Assembly: GCA_964019165.1 (NCBI GenBank)
Contig: OZ025282.1
Coordinates: forward strand, 12,102,229 to 12,166,228
Length of the DNA stretch: 64,000 nt
Source of the DNA: Mastigias papua
Lineage: Eukaryota; Cnidaria; Scyphozoa; Rhizostomeae; Mastigiidae
Reading direction: 5' to 3'
Shown here in pieces: positions 21,753 through 33,024 of this stretch; the first letter of the stretch is position 1, and each line of letters opens with the position of its first letter. Made by a program: the position numbers and the translations under genes. The notes under the pieces were generated by a model. It was not told the origin of the DNA and did not search any database. It was given only the letters and a program-made list of their open reading frames with translations.

Positions 21753-22061
21753 ATGTATACTATACTTTTAAAGAAATAAAGCTTGAAAAAGTATAGGCCT
21801 TGATTATGAGGGATTTAAAAGAAGCCTTGCAGTTTTGAAATCAAAGATCTCAACATTTGTTTCTGACAGACACCAGTCGATATCAAAACATACGAGGGAG
21901 GAAGGAAAACAGACCAAGCATTACTCTGATTTGTGGCACTTAAAGAAAAGTATTTTCACATTGCTATGCTGAACTTATATCTATTTAAAAAGAGCAGCTA
22001 CATGATCATAGAGATGAATAAAATTTTCAAAAACTTGAAAATATTCCTTCGTTTCGATGTT

Positions 22062-22262
22062 TTACTTCTTTGCTCGATAATCGGCAACCCAATTTGTGTC
22101 AGCAATCGGCTCGTCAGAGTATGGTTCGACCCATTCGCATCTATCCCTGTGCTGATCAATTCTGTCATTAGAAGCAGACAATTCTTCATTTTCCTCCTCA
22201 TAATTGGAAGAAGAGCTGCTATGGGAGCAGTCTTTTGATGATCCAGACTCATCAGATTCCAT
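22062..22262 (-). pseudogene. Acidic ORF start, possibly P2X7-intracellular-domain-like
   Basis: From ATG at 22262 the frame encodes a Ser/Glu/Asp-rich 66-residue peptide with RCEWVEPYSDEPIAD near its end, then a stop. The composition and the VEPY--EP pattern recall the N terminus of proteins with a P2X7 intracellular-type zinc domain, which in invertebrate genomes are often found in transposons; the zinc-binding part itself is not visible. It converges on the THAP start 0.9 kb away. Treat it as an unidentified acidic ORF. Confidence 0.25.
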
Positions 22263-22489
22263 TCTGTACCCAAAAGTCATGAGGCACCAATAGCCAAAAG
22301 CAACGCACACGAAGTAAGAAGGGAGTCAGCAGCCAAGGTCTATCCTCGTTCTGGTTTCTACGTCACAGCTCCTGCACAGTCTTTGCACGCGGGCGGCAAT
22401 ATTGTGGAAAAAGGGTGCTTTGTCGGAGGCACGTTACCTTGTTTTATTAACAACAAATTGAATTTTTAGCGTTGTATCCGAAATGGGGA

Positions 22490-22815
22490 GGTCAAGAACC
22501 CCTTTTTATCTCAACTTCGCTGTTGAGGTACATTGCAATTTAAGAAAATCATGGAACTCAATTTCCAAGGTTTACCTTTGTTATGTGCCAGAAGTCGATA
22601 GTAGCTCATTGCAAGCTACTTTACAAAGCTCGAAACATTTCTTTGCTGATCTTGGTTAACAAAGATCAAGCTTGTTGTAACAAATAGTGGTAACCTATTT
22701 TAGCCAGTTTACCCCAGTAAAAGTTACGAAAATCGTACTAGAATACAATTTTAAGAAAAGATAAGAAAATGGAGGCGTAGAAGAAAAAGTGGTTTTCTAA
22801 TAATAAAAAGAAGTG
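22490..22815 (+). mobile_element. MITE-K, copy 1
   Basis: Non-coding, rich in (t)aagaaaa blocks. It shares with 38744-39076 the segments tttgttatgtgccagaagtcgat, caagctact---caaagctcgaa and acctattttagcc. The right end gtggttttctaataataaaa is similar to the right end of the other copy. The copy inside LINE-A gives the clean boundaries; here they are approximate. Confidence 0.55.
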
Positions 22816-23429
22816 TAATCACTTCAAGAGTGGAAAGATATAGTTTTCAGCGATGAGTTCAAATGTTTCTTTATATAACGTTTCAGGAACGTTGATATTA
22901 TGCAGCGAAACAAATGAAGCCAATAATTCTGAATATTTACCACCAATATTTACCAACTATATTTCACCAATGTTCGGGGGTGCATTGGCAGTAATGGAGT
23001 AGGTCGACTTGCTCTCTGTATATGTTCTGGCAGTGGACCGTATTATTGTGAAATTCTTCAAAATTACTTGATGCATTGCATAGAATCAATACTGAGATGT
23101 CTGGAAGCTCCATTCATCTCGTATCACCTATACAGCTTGATACATAAAGAAGTTTCCTGCCCTTGGCAGTGTAAAACTTGTCCCGTGGCCTAGTCAATCA
23201 TACCTTATTAAAATTGTTGCAAATGAATGGCTACTCTGAAAATGAAAGATGCAAATCAATCCTCCAAAGAATAAAGAAGACGTTATAGCGAGAGAATTCG
23301 AAGAATGGCCAGAGATTCCATAACTGTACATTGACAAAGTTTGATGATCAATTCCACGACGTGGAAAACCTGTTCTTTGAAAACGTGGATATCTGATAAA
23401 TTACTGAATTTTCGAATAGACCGAAAAAG
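22816..23429. other. no gene seen
   Basis: AT-rich spacer between MITE-K and the next LINE tail. Nothing is supported. Confidence 0.4.
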
Positions 23430-24190
23430 TTGTTTCTCATCAAAAACTATATGATGAGCTTGGGTGGGAATCGTTGCATCTCCATCGGTGGAGCAGACGG
23501 GTTATTCTCTTTTACAAAATAGTTATCAACTGCATTCCGTATTATACACGACGCCTATTTCCAGTTCTTCACGTATCTAAGTACAATCTTCGCAGACGCA
23601 TCTCAATAGACAAAATTTTTGCAAGAACGAGAGGCTTCAAATCAAGTTTTTATCGTAACTGCTTGCTGGAATAGGAAAGAATCGACCCTGAAATTCGGTT
23701 GTCTAGCTCTGAAAATATTTTCAAACAAAAGTTAAAATCTATTATTCGTCAACCCCCAAGGCCTATCTACAAAATTTATGACCCAAAAGCTCTAACCATT
23801 CTAGCACAGCAACGTGTTGGTCTCAATAAGCTGAACTTTCACAAATTTAAGTATAATTTTGATGACACATTTAGCCCTTTGTGCCCGTCAAACGACAAAC
23901 GATGGTGTTGAGGATACTGACATTATTTTGCTGCTCTGCCATATTTATGATGTACAGAGATGTTATCTTCTCAATTGCATGAATGCAATATTGTTGTCAC
24001 ACTGTCTTGAGAATCCTTCAAATAAATAACTACTAGATATTATCGTCTATGGCCATACGCACCAGTCTCTGGCATCCAATGCTAGCATTCTCACTGCAGC
24101 ACTAGAATATTCTAAGGCCACCAAGCGCTTTAAACAAATGGTTATAGAACACCGTAAATCTTCTTCTCCTCCGCTCCTCTCTCTTGAAAT
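23430..24190 (+). pseudogene. LINE-B-family 3' fragment
   Basis: From about 23445 the sequence follows the 3' part of LINE-B (52670-53400) closely: YDELGWESLHLHRWSRR, FYKIVINCIPYYTR, YNLRRRISI, a stop where LINE-B has W (LLE* against LLEW), IFKQKLKSIIR, and a frameshift near 23890-23910 after PLCPSND. Similarity continues past the ORF end into the 3' UTR (aaatcttcttctcct). It is a 5'-truncated copy with several disabling changes, so older than LINE-B. Confidence 0.85.
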
Positions 24191-25933
24191 ATGTAAACTC
24201 TCCTTTCGCTTATAGCATGATTACCAAAGAAAATACATGAATCTGTAATTTTCAATCAGTTTCTTCAATTCGCAATTAATACTACGTGTCTTTTACAAGC
24301 ACCACGTATAGGCCTTCCTATTTTTCAACTTTTCTCCAAGTCAAACTTTTGTTGACCAAATCATTTGTTCTCAACTCTGACTCTAATTCTCAAAGTCCTC
24401 CTCTAATGCCAGGTGCCAAATATATGCATTAGAGTGGAGTACTGAGTGGCACATAGACGCAGTACTTGCTTTGCATCTCTATATACTAAGACCCCTATAT
24501 TTAAATCACTATGAAGCCTAATTAAAACCATGGCATGGAGGTAAACTAAACAAATTATGCTAATAAATTAATCCCCTAAAAGACAGAAAGTAATAAAGTT
24601 GAAACTGGGAGCAAACTAGCGGGGTGTCCTACTCTAGACTGCACACGATGAGCTAAACTAAACTAATAATGGGTGTGACTAGCCTAAAATCTAAACTAGA
24701 GGCAGAACCTAAATTTTACTATATTACATCCTAAATTTTCTTCATGCTTTCAACTTGCTAAAGTCCTCACAACAAAAAGTTTTGCTTGAAGCAAGCTCCA
24801 ATAAGCCAAGGCCATGATCGTGTCATAGTGGCCAACAAATTATATGTACCAGATTCATATTGTAAAATAGTTAGTTAATTTGTTGTCTAACACGTCTGTG
24901 AGAATAGAAAAGAGAAGTGCAGCGGTGAGACTATTGACTTACAATAGTTTCAAACTTTATTAGTGATTTTATAATTCAAAACGAAGAGAATTACTAAAGG
25001 GGAATCTCTAATGCTGATGCTGTTATGGCGACAAAAGCAGCCGCCAAACTCCTGAACGTCCTGAGGATATTCATAGTGAGATGGATGAGGAATTCATCGT
25101 GACGAATGCGTGGCAGCACCAGTGTCAAACCAATCGGCTGACATCATAGATAAACCCTGGCAAGCCAAAATGCCCCTATCTGACAGTACCTCGTGATATG
25201 TACCACATATGGAATAACATATAAAAGCACCACAAAATGTTGTCTGTACAGATGTCTTTACTACAATTGCAAGGTCATTAAATAAATACGTAAAGCGATA
25301 ATGGTACTATCGAAGCACCGATTTTTAATTGATATCCCTCCGTTCCTACATGAGGATGGGGTATTATTACAATGACTGCTACATTGACCTCAAACCTCAA
25401 CATTTATGTTAATGGAGTGACTAGATAGCATGAGGAAATCGAGACAATGAGTCAGCATTTTATGCATTTGACACCAAATCTTGTAACACAGGTCAAATCA
25501 AGTAGCACGTTGGTTCACATTTTAAAATACAACGAGGACAGTAATAACCACATTGTAATTGAAACCATGAGCAACTGTTACTAACCAATGATAGTTTTCA
25601 TTGGCTATCTCGTGGTATTGGTCGATAAAAATGAAAAATATGAAATGAAATGTATCAGACCTTACCTTTACTACCAATAATGCCTGTCTGTAACTTTGTG
25701 TAACCGGTTCCCTTTGAACACGAGTTGTTATATTTCTCGCTTGAAATAAATTAGGAAATATGCTGAATAATATCATTTCTCTTTATTATACATTGAATTA
25801 ACGCTTACTTGAGTTAATATATACAGCCTTTCCTACAAACTATGCTATTTCCTCTTTCTCAAAAGTCTTTTGTTCTTAGCTTTTCTCTCTGTCCAAGGGA
25901 TAACACCTTATTGTATTTCATAGTCTATATTGT
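24191..25933. other. no gene seen
   Basis: About 1.7 kb of AT-rich DNA. No exon with plausible splice sites, RNA gene or repeat shared with the rest of the window was recognised. Confidence 0.4.
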
Positions 25934-26392
25934 ATTATAGGAAGGTGTGTTGAGGTGCTTCCTGTACGCTGCTTGCTCATTCAGTGACATCCTTCGTTGA
26001 CCAGTTATAGGCGCGTATCATTATTTAACGTGCAGAGAACACAGAGGCAGAGAGAGGAGACAGTCCGTTGACAGTACTCTGACTCTGCTTTGACTGACCA
26101 TACATTACAACTTACTTAAATGTATACATAAACACTGACCAATCCAAAATTAGCATGATTTACGCAAGGGAGATCTTCGATTGTTGTTAGAGGATTGCTG
26201 AATAGATTCGTGGGCCGATGATTGAGTGATTGAGAGTGAAACAACCGAAGAGGGATGACCAGGTGTGTTATGATGGGAGTGACGCAAGGTGATGTCAAAG
26301 GTGCGTGATTTAGGAAAGTGAATGAATGAAAGAAATGATATTGGCATCGAGAATGAAATGGCCTAAGTGTACAATATTTACGTTCATTACAG
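25934..26392 (+). mobile_element. Rep-M dispersed element, copy 2
   Basis: The left end reads TATAGGAAGGTGTGTTGAGG and the right end AAGTGTACAATATTTACGTT. It is homologous in order to 21437-21752 and, in reverse, to 36098-36544, with a longer middle (tgcagagaacacagaggcag, gattgctgaatagattcgtg). Non-coding. Confidence 0.75.
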
Positions 26393-27114
26393 TATTTCAA
26401 TACGTTTCTCTTACGCCGTCTTCCACGTTTTATAAAACTATGAGATAGGAAAGGCACATTCACATAGTTTGATATTGAAAGACAATGTGACAACAAATAA
26501 TAAGAGACTAGATAAATGAAAATGTGATAAAAGATATAGATAAATAAAAGCTATGACATAAAATGAAGAGATTAAGAGAGAGAATTAACAAATATAGATG
26601 CAACCAATAAAATCAAATAAATGATAACACTCTTTGTCTACTTTCTGAACATTAAGACCACTGGATGTGAAATTATCTAGCTCATGTTGCCAGAAGCTGT
26701 CGCGTACCCTATCCCTCCCAATTAGCTTATCAATTACAGAAGCACGAATGTCTTCCAGAAATCCATTATGTCCCACCGCAGAGAATGAACTGAACTGACG
26801 ACCTTGACCTAAACCTACGATAGCGCGCCTTATAATTGCTAAACATTTTGTTCTTATAAAAGTTTAGGCCTCTTGTTAGTTATATCATCATTCTAGTTTA
26901 GGTCTCTTATTATATATATCATTCTAGTTTAGATCTCTTATTGGTTATGTCGTCGTCAATATGATACTGTCGAAAGAAATTTAATGATGAAACATCTCTA
27001 AAGACAAAAAATGTCTTTGTTGCTTGCTGCAATTATGATTTTAATGTAATCTAAATGCAAATAACAAATCTACACACAAAATTTTGTATCAAAAATAGCA
27101 ACAGCGCTACATTT
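26393..27114. other. Gene 3' flank, little supported
   Basis: AT-rich sequence downstream of the membrane protein gene. 26870-26945 holds a two-fold tandem of attctagtttagatctctta. The region includes the weak GIY-YIG-like fragment described separately. Confidence 0.4.
26585..26776 (-). pseudogene. Possible GIY-YIG nuclease-type fragment
   Basis: The minus frame reads GHNGFLEDIRASVIDKLIGR, then DRVRDSFWQHELDNFTSSGL and NVQKVD. The pattern of I-x-x-I-D, R-x-x-E/S-x-x-W--KL-T--P-GLN recalls the C-terminal half of GIY-YIG nucleases in Penelope-like and related elements. There is no GIY-YIG core and no initiator ATG. The call is tentative. Confidence 0.25.
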
Positions 27115-30100
27115 TTAACAATCAATTATTCGATGCAACACTCTGTAAATAGTCATACAACAATTGAAAAGAACAAAAAGCATTAAAAGCACGCAAAATA
27201 GAACTGGGAAAAATACGAGTATTATTACCTCAAACCAATTAAAAATATCGCTTATTCTATTGTCCGCATTCTCTGGAGGTACATTACTTACATAGCTGTA
27301 GGCGAAAAACAAGTTTACACTACAAAATACAACTAGTGTTGCAGATGAACAAGTTTCTATTAGGTTTGCTAAGCTATTCTTATATGGCAAACATATGAGG
27401 TGATGGATAAGAAATAAAAGACAGGCAATGAATATGCAATATAACCTGGTAACAGGGCTGTTTACAAATGCAAATAGAAGAATTATCACAAGTCTTCTCA
27501 TTATCAATACACCTTGCCAGATTCCTGGCTGTCTGACCAATATTTTTTCATCCCCTTTGCCTTTGAATGGTGCCTCGAACCTCCGTAGAACTTCTTCAAC
27601 TGATAACTTGTCAATAGTGCGAGAATTCCCTTCAACTGTAACAATATCTGCTTGAAGGTAACTTCTGTAGTTTTTGGCGCCTGAAAGCTGTTTGATTGCG
27701 CATCGCTTAACATATTTTCCAACTGTATCCCAGAAGACATAGCAAAATGGGAATATCAGTGCAAAAATGAATTGGTAGTAAGACATGGTGCTACAGTGCA
27801 TGCTATGTATTCCAAGGACCAGCGCAAAAGGAAAAGGAACAACCCAAAATATGATAAACAGTAGTGCAAGCACTTGAAACCAATTGAAGCAACGAATTGT
27901 ACCATCCATGTAAAGTACAAGGTGCCCATTAATTGGAACACAGTTTACAACATTGATAGTCATATTTGTTACAGTTGAATAGGCCAATAGCATGATTTGT
28001 ATTGTTGTAACTCGAAGACGAACACTGAAAGACATCTTGCTCTCACATAGCTCCAGTTCACTAGTTGTTTTCAGTTTCCTCGTTATAAACATGCAGATTG
28101 TATCTACAGCATTCATCAGTAAAACCATTCCAATAACATATAAAGCAATTGAACGTACTAGAATGTTTTTTGTAACAGGTGTAAGACCTTCAATGGGACA
28201 CAGTGACAGTACTGATTTTGAGCCGATCGAGAATGTAAAAAAGCTGTTTGACATCTCTTTAACCAAAGCAAAGGTCTCTGTCAATACTGTGTTATCATGA
28301 TCGCGTATTATAAATATAATCTGGTAGAAATAGAATGATATGTTAATAATATCGCTGAAAATGTCACTCTTTTCGTTGTTTGAATCCTCCATAGAGCCAT
28401 TCGTACTGTACGGACTCTCTTCATTCCTATGAGGTGACATATTGCTCATGTTTGCATTATTTATTGATGTTTCTGACTCCCTTCGTTGATCAATATGCTT
28501 CATTTCATCTGCATTTTTATTTTCGCTTAGTTCTGGGAAATTTCCGCAACTTTCTGGAAATAAGTTATCCTCTCTGATTGAAAGATCTTCATTGTTGTCT
28601 AGTTGATCTTCATCTGTGTGTAACGGTTCATAATCTTCTTTAGCTTTACCTTGAGGAATGCAATCATCATTCTCTTTCACATTCTTTGCCACCGTGCTTT
28701 CAATTCTCTCTTCCCACCAAAGCAGCTGGCCTTTTAAAAATTTACTAATTTTATCAATGTACATAAAAAACAAAATATATATGATTCCGAACGGAAAGTA
28801 GAGAAACCAAAACCATTTGTCTCTGCAATTATTACCATGTACACACCTTGCATTTAGTAAGTTTTCTGTTGTTCCTTTGATGCATGACCCGCACAATGTA
28901 CCATGACGTAGTGGGCTGCAAGAATTATAAGACTTACAATCTTGCCCTTGACAACAATAGCCATATGGGCAAGAGATAAATCTTACCTCTTTTAATTCTT
29001 TCATCAAGTACCCATAATAGTTTGATCTTGCCCTGATTTTACCCTTCTCGCAGACACCACCATACCTACACCTCTTACAAGACACTTTTCTTTCATACTT
29101 CGACAGTATTCTACCGCGACTTGAAACAACCATTAAATGACCTGAATGCAAGCTATATTCATCTCTTTGACAAGATCGACATCCCATTGATATCCTATCG
29201 GTTGACATACCTTGTTGTCGTATGTAACCGTGCCCAGTGATGTTATGGCCAATGGGGCAAGAAATGTGAAGGTACCCTTGTATGGATATAGTCCATCCTT
29301 CCAGCTTTGGACTACCCGGGTGCCATATTGCTGAATTAGACCGATAGGACTTACTAGGATGCCAAGTAGTATTTTCAAGGTACAGTCCAGCAGTGACATA
29401 TAAAATATCACCCAATAGTGGGCTTGTAGCATCTTCAAATGTACCATGGAAAAGACAATTGGTAGCAGAGAAATTTCCTCTTGAAAATACTGCTCCTCCA
29501 AATCCAGAACAAGTATTTCCTATGAATGAGCTGTTAAATGCTTTGACATTGGTTCTAGATTCAACAAAAATTGCGCCTCCAAAAGCCTGGATGGATGATT
29601 CTTCATTACCTGCTGAATTGTTGTTGAAAATAGTGTTTTCTATTGTCAAGTCAACACCTTCTGCATAAATGGCACCGAAAAATGCCTCAGCATAGTTGTT
29701 TTCAAATATGGAATTATTCAATAGAATATTTGGGGCTGGCTTTTCACCGAAGCTATTTTTGCTATATTGTCTTATAAGGTGCAAAGAGGAAGCAAATCCT
29801 GCATCATTGCTGGAGAATGTAAGACTCTCCAGGTGAATTATTGATTCATCATACTGCAATTGTGAAGAAAAACTCAATAAGATACTTTGTCCATAGTTTT
29901 CTTTAAAGTGGCATTTCTCGATCTTTAACAGGAGCTTCTTTCGATACAATGAAATTGCAACAGCTTCATTAACTCTATAGAAAACACAGTTGGCTATGTG
30001 AATAGAAGTAGTTCCCCTTGTGATTAATGAAATCGTATGATAAGGCACTATGGCATGATATTCACCTTTCACAGTTGTATCTCTCATATTAATATTGACG

Positions 30101-30684
30101 AACGATGCATTGCTAGAGTACACAATGTAATGTACTCTTTCCACAGCTGCCTTTGTAATGTTTATTTCACAAACATCATCTTTTAAACTAAATATATAAA
30201 CAGCAGTGCACATACGCCTTAGAATGCAATTTCGAAGCTCCAGCTTGCATTCTTTCAATACTATGAAACCATTTGAAGTTGGATTGCATTTAGTATTGCT
30301 TCGTTCATTGGTCTTTTCTTGGGACACCTCGAAGTTAACAAATGATAAATTTATCTGTTTTGAGATATGACCTGCTACAAAAGCAAAATGTCCCTTTGGA
30401 ATATGCAAGTGACATTTAGCTGATATGCAAACGAAATTCAAAGATTTAGTTATTACTAATGGCAGTGCTTTCCCAAGCATTGTGGAGTTTATCTCTACGT
30501 CTCTTTGTCCTGTTATATTCTGGCTGCATATAACTGCAATTGTATCGTTCTCTTTACTTTCTGAGATTGCATGCTTAAATGATCCACATGGTTGCTTTAA
30601 TGTAGTGCAGTTGTTCATTTTATCGTTTCCATATAAAGCAACATACCTTGAGTGACCTATGAAATAAACTAACATTAACAACAT
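27115..30684 (-). CDS. Single-exon beta-helix, Cys-rich, multi-pass membrane protein
   Basis: 1189 codons from ATG at 30684 to TAA at 27115, no introns. The first 15-20 residues are hydrophobic (signal peptide). The start YGNDKMNNCTTLKQPCGSF is the typical entry to a right-handed parallel beta-helix. Repeats follow to about residue 470 (IENTIFNNNSAG, AFNSSFIGNTCSGFGGAVF, with the FGGAI/FGGAVF motif seen in Pmp-like repeats). A Cys-rich module covers about 490-610 (CRSCQRDEYSL, CKRCRYGGVCEKG, GTLCGSCIKG). A first membrane segment lies near 615-640, then an acidic intracellular loop to about 785, then roughly nine more hydrophobic segments up to 1171. The topology suggests a surface receptor or transporter-like protein with a large ectodomain. 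I know related architectures from cnidarians and protists; ligand and function are unknown. The lack of introns suggests retroposition or a lineage-expanded family. The frame is long and intact, so it is probably functional. Confidence 0.88.
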   Translation of the reverse strand: MLLMLVYFIGHSRYVALYGNDKMNNCTTLKQPCGSFKHAISESKENDTIAVICSQNITGQRDVEINSTMLGKALPLVITKSLNFVCISAKCHLHIPKGHFAFVAGHISKQINLSFVNFEVSQEKTNERSNTKCNPTSNGFIVLKECKLELRNCILRRMCTAVYIFSLKDDVCEINITKAAVERVHYIVYSSNASFVNINMRDTTVKGEYHAIVPYHTISLITRGTTSIHIANCVFYRVNEAVAISLYRKKLLLKIEKCHFKENYGQSILLSFSSQLQYDESIIHLESLTFSSNDAGFASSLHLIRQYSKNSFGEKPAPNILLNNSIFENNYAEAFFGAIYAEGVDLTIENTIFNNNSAGNEESSIQAFGGAIFVESRTNVKAFNSSFIGNTCSGFGGAVFSRGNFSATNCLFHGTFEDATSPLLGDILYVTAGLYLENTTWHPSKSYRSNSAIWHPGSPKLEGWTISIQGYLHISCPIGHNITGHGYIRQQGMSTDRISMGCRSCQRDEYSLHSGHLMVVSSRGRILSKYERKVSCKRCRYGGVCEKGKIRARSNYYGYLMKELKEVRFISCPYGYCCQGQDCKSYNSCSPLRHGTLCGSCIKGTTENLLNARCVHGNNCRDKWFWFLYFPFGIIYILFFMYIDKISKFLKGQLLWWEERIESTVAKNVKENDDCIPQGKAKEDYEPLHTDEDQLDNNEDLSIREDNLFPESCGNFPELSENKNADEMKHIDQRRESETSINNANMSNMSPHRNEESPYSTNGSMEDSNNEKSDIFSDIINISFYFYQIIFIIRDHDNTVLTETFALVKEMSNSFFTFSIGSKSVLSLCPIEGLTPVTKNILVRSIALYVIGMVLLMNAVDTICMFITRKLKTTSELELCESKMSFSVRLRVTTIQIMLLAYSTVTNMTINVVNCVPINGHLVLYMDGTIRCFNWFQVLALLFIIFWVVPFPFALVLGIHSMHCSTMSYYQFIFALIFPFCYVFWDTVGKYVKRCAIKQLSGAKNYRSYLQADIVTVEGNSRTIDKLSVEEVLRRFEAPFKGKGDEKILVRQPGIWQGVLIMRRLVIILLFAFVNSPVTRLYCIFIACLLFLIHHLICLPYKNSLANLIETCSSATLVVFCSVNLFFAYSYVSNVPPENADNRISDIFNWFEVIILVFFPVLFCVLLMLFVLFNCCMTIYRVLHRIIDC

Positions 30685-31309
30685 AATTTTGCCAAGGTCT
30701 TTACTATTATAATCAAATGCATTATTATAATCAAATGCATTATCATGATATTAGTACTATTTTGTATTCTTATTCTAGGTCTGTTTAAATATGACGACAT
30801 CTTAGAACTCTACATAAGAGTTTTTTAATTCTTAAAAGGGGTAAAAGAATCTACAAGAATTTGTATACACTACCAAGACACCATTAAAAATCAATTTCTA
30901 AAGTAAAAAGATGCTGTATCTACTGGTAAATAAGGCAATCATTAGCTTCCCCTGTTTTCATTTAAAGCTTGAAAAGACAAATACTTTATCACCGAATCCT
31001 CTCGAATAACATGGCATGCGAGAGATTGACACCTACGGCAAGCCTTTGAAGTCTAATTTCGATAGGAGTATGGAGCTCATTAGTAGAATGCAAAGTAATA
31101 CTGACCATGAAGCTAAGTTGGAACTTTAAGTTGCAAGAAAATGATAGCATAAAGCAAGTAATTGAATGATTTAATTCAAAGCATGTGAACATAGAACAGG
31201 ATTCGCTAGAATATATGCCTTAGGATCCTACGGAAGAGATATCAAGATCAAAGCTGTTAGGTATGCTTGGTAGAAAGCGTCAGTTCCTAGGTTCTCTTGG
31301 CAGCGTAAG
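30685..31309. other. Upstream region of the membrane gene
   Basis: Contains a 19-bp tandem (about 30706-30744, ttataatcaaatgcatta units) close to the gene's 5' end. The promoter should lie here, but no definite TATA or initiator can be named. Confidence 0.4.
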
Positions 31310-31811
31310 CATAAGAACATAAAGAGAGAACTCTATAAATTTCATATTAATTACAGAAGTACACCTCATTGTATAACTGGAAAATCTCCTGCACAGCTAC
31401 TGTTCAATGGAACCACTAGGGTATAGATACCTCACTTACTAGAGAGTCAAATTCCTATAAACAAACAAGATCTAAATGAGAGATAAAATAAGCTGAAAGA
31501 GAGAGCTAAAGAATATTATGATAAAAGAACTCATACATGGAAATCTGAAATAAATCGAAAATCAGCGTCTTGTGAGACAACAAATAAAGTTGACTATCCG
31601 ATATAATATACCATATACAGTGACAGATATAAAGGGATTAAAAGTTATTTTTAGAATTGAAAGCATAAGATCACACGGAATAAATCATTCTTCGCAATAT
31701 TCAAAGGAACATCAACTGCTAAAAACCATGGTTCACTTGACAGTAAGAGCGACGATGAATCCACTGAATAACCAGGTAGAAGAGCAACCTCGGTTTCAAT
31801 ATCCTGTGTAA
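31310..31811 (+). pseudogene. Ty3/gypsy pol 3' end (integrase C terminus) remnant
   Basis: One frame reads KRELYKFHINYRSTPHCITG, then KSPAQLLFNG, the classical gypsy integrase block (NYR-TPH--TG-SPA-LLF-R). After stops and shifts come KEYYDKRTHTW and, from 31572, RQQIKLTIRYNIPYTVTDIKG, cut here as RQQIKL and PYTVTDIKG, the C-terminal chromo/GPY-like region. No LTR, reverse transcriptase or protease is seen. It is a decayed fragment of about 500 bp, described only. Confidence 0.75.
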
Positions 31812-32218
31812 GATCAAAAGATGACAAACTGTTGTGGAGGAGTTGTACGTATCACATTAACCTCGTTACCATGTATTATAGTGATAATTTTTATTTGAGT
31901 ATCGATTCGATAACTGCGTTTGCCTAACGTCTCTACACAATATGATAAGATCTTCGATAATTCAGAATTATGATATCAGCTAAGTATTCGGTAATCCACC
32001 GGAGCCGGGGGCCATGGCCCCACTTTTATCAGTTGTAAATGTTTTATTTGGCAAGATATTTGATGTTGAGTAGTTTTGTATGAGCTATATTTCCTCGAAA
32101 TTCTGATAAATAATGTGTGTATGATGTAATGTCTCCGTACTCGCTTTGTGAGTCCAGATTTTACTAGGTCTGCCTTAGTGAAAGGCTGAAAAGCAAACAT
32201 TCCTAAGTTGTGTTTTAT
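31812..32218. other. no gene seen
   Basis: Left flank of the large inverted-repeat element. No target duplication pairing it with the right flank could be recognised. Confidence 0.4.
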
Positions 32219-32244
32219 ACAACAAGGGCGAAAATCGTTATTAA

Positions 32245-32331
32245 CCAATCAGCTTCATACTCTCATATGCTGTAAAAGCCAATCAGAGCTCGTAGAGGCC
32301 CCCTGACTCTTCTGAAAATGTAAACAATGGC
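32245..32331 (+). promoter_or_regulatory. CCAAT-box pair and YY1-like site in the arm (putative promoter)
   Basis: CCAAT occurs at 32245-32249 and 32279-32283, both in the context CCAATCAG, 34 bp apart. AACAATGGCGGCC, resembling a YY1 site overlapping a start codon, follows at 32324. The set is mirrored at 34773-34859 in the right arm, so both arms would drive transcription inward. This is inference from motifs. Confidence 0.35.
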
Positions 32332-32431
32332 GGCCAAAAAGCCGCCGAGCTGTGGGAAAGTGACCCTCGAACTCCGAACTGCTGCAAGCGAAAAACGCTC
32401 AAAACAAAATAAACTGATGTTTTTCATTTAA
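32327..32431 (+). CDS. 34-codon ORF in the left arm
   Basis: ATG in a good context (AACAATGG) opens MAAKKPPSCGKV and then LELRTAASEKRS, a basic 34-residue peptide ending in TAA at 32431. It could be a small peptide, an upstream ORF or the first exon of the loop gene, but I see no strong donor inside it. No family is recognised. The same ORF must exist in the right arm. Confidence 0.3.
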   Translation: MAAKKPPSCGKVTLELRTAASEKRSKQNKLMFFI

Positions 32432-33024
32432 TATAGGAGTCATTCTAGGTTTTCATCGTGCGCATTTTGAAAACTCCCTATTAAACTGGAGATATGACAG
32501 TTTAAAGTTAGCCTAAATTCGCCAAATTTGCACTACACTTGAAGCTTCGAACCACAGTACAGTATTTACCACACATCCACACAGACTGTCTGCTTTTAAA
32601 TTGAAATCATCTTATAAAGTCATACAAACTATTGAATTTCTAACAATTTCAATTAGGCTTTTACAATTTTAACCATTTGTTAGATACCAAAAAGGCCTTC
32701 TTTAACACAATTCTCTCTATCTACTTTACATCAAATTTTGTTACTTGAATTTTGAAAAGGTAACTTGGTCACCTGAAGAAAATTGAAATCCAACAGTAAT
32801 TGTTGCTATCATTAATTATTGCCGCATCCTAATGCGGCGAGGAGGCCTATCTTTATTTTCGGTTCAACACTAATTTTTTTCATGGAATATCAATTTGTAA
32901 TAAGTCTACATGATGATGCAGGGGGCTATCACCACAAATTCTCTACATACAAGTCTAACACTCCCGAGAGAATTGAACGCCCGTCGTGTTAAATCAAAAT
33001 TACAAAAGTACATTTTCAGATCAA

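Larger units (their letters stand above)
21117..22366. mobile_element. Putative THAP-type DNA transposon remnant
   Basis: The 18-base motif GTGACGTAGAAACCAGAA at 21117-21134 occurs inverted at 22349-22366, with weaker similarity continuing outward on both sides. Between the two lie a THAP-domain start on + (21202), an acidic ORF start on minus (22262) and an inserted Rep-M copy. Inverted ends around a THAP gene and a second converging gene fit a DNA transposon of a THAP-using group (P or Kolobok type). I cannot see a target duplication, and the transposase catalytic part is missing. Confidence 0.4.

Noticed and set aside
32986..33024. Extending the loop gene upstream to 32986
   Set aside because: That start is GTG inside the inverted arm; ATG at 33025 or an upstream exon joined at about 33020 is more likely in a eukaryote.
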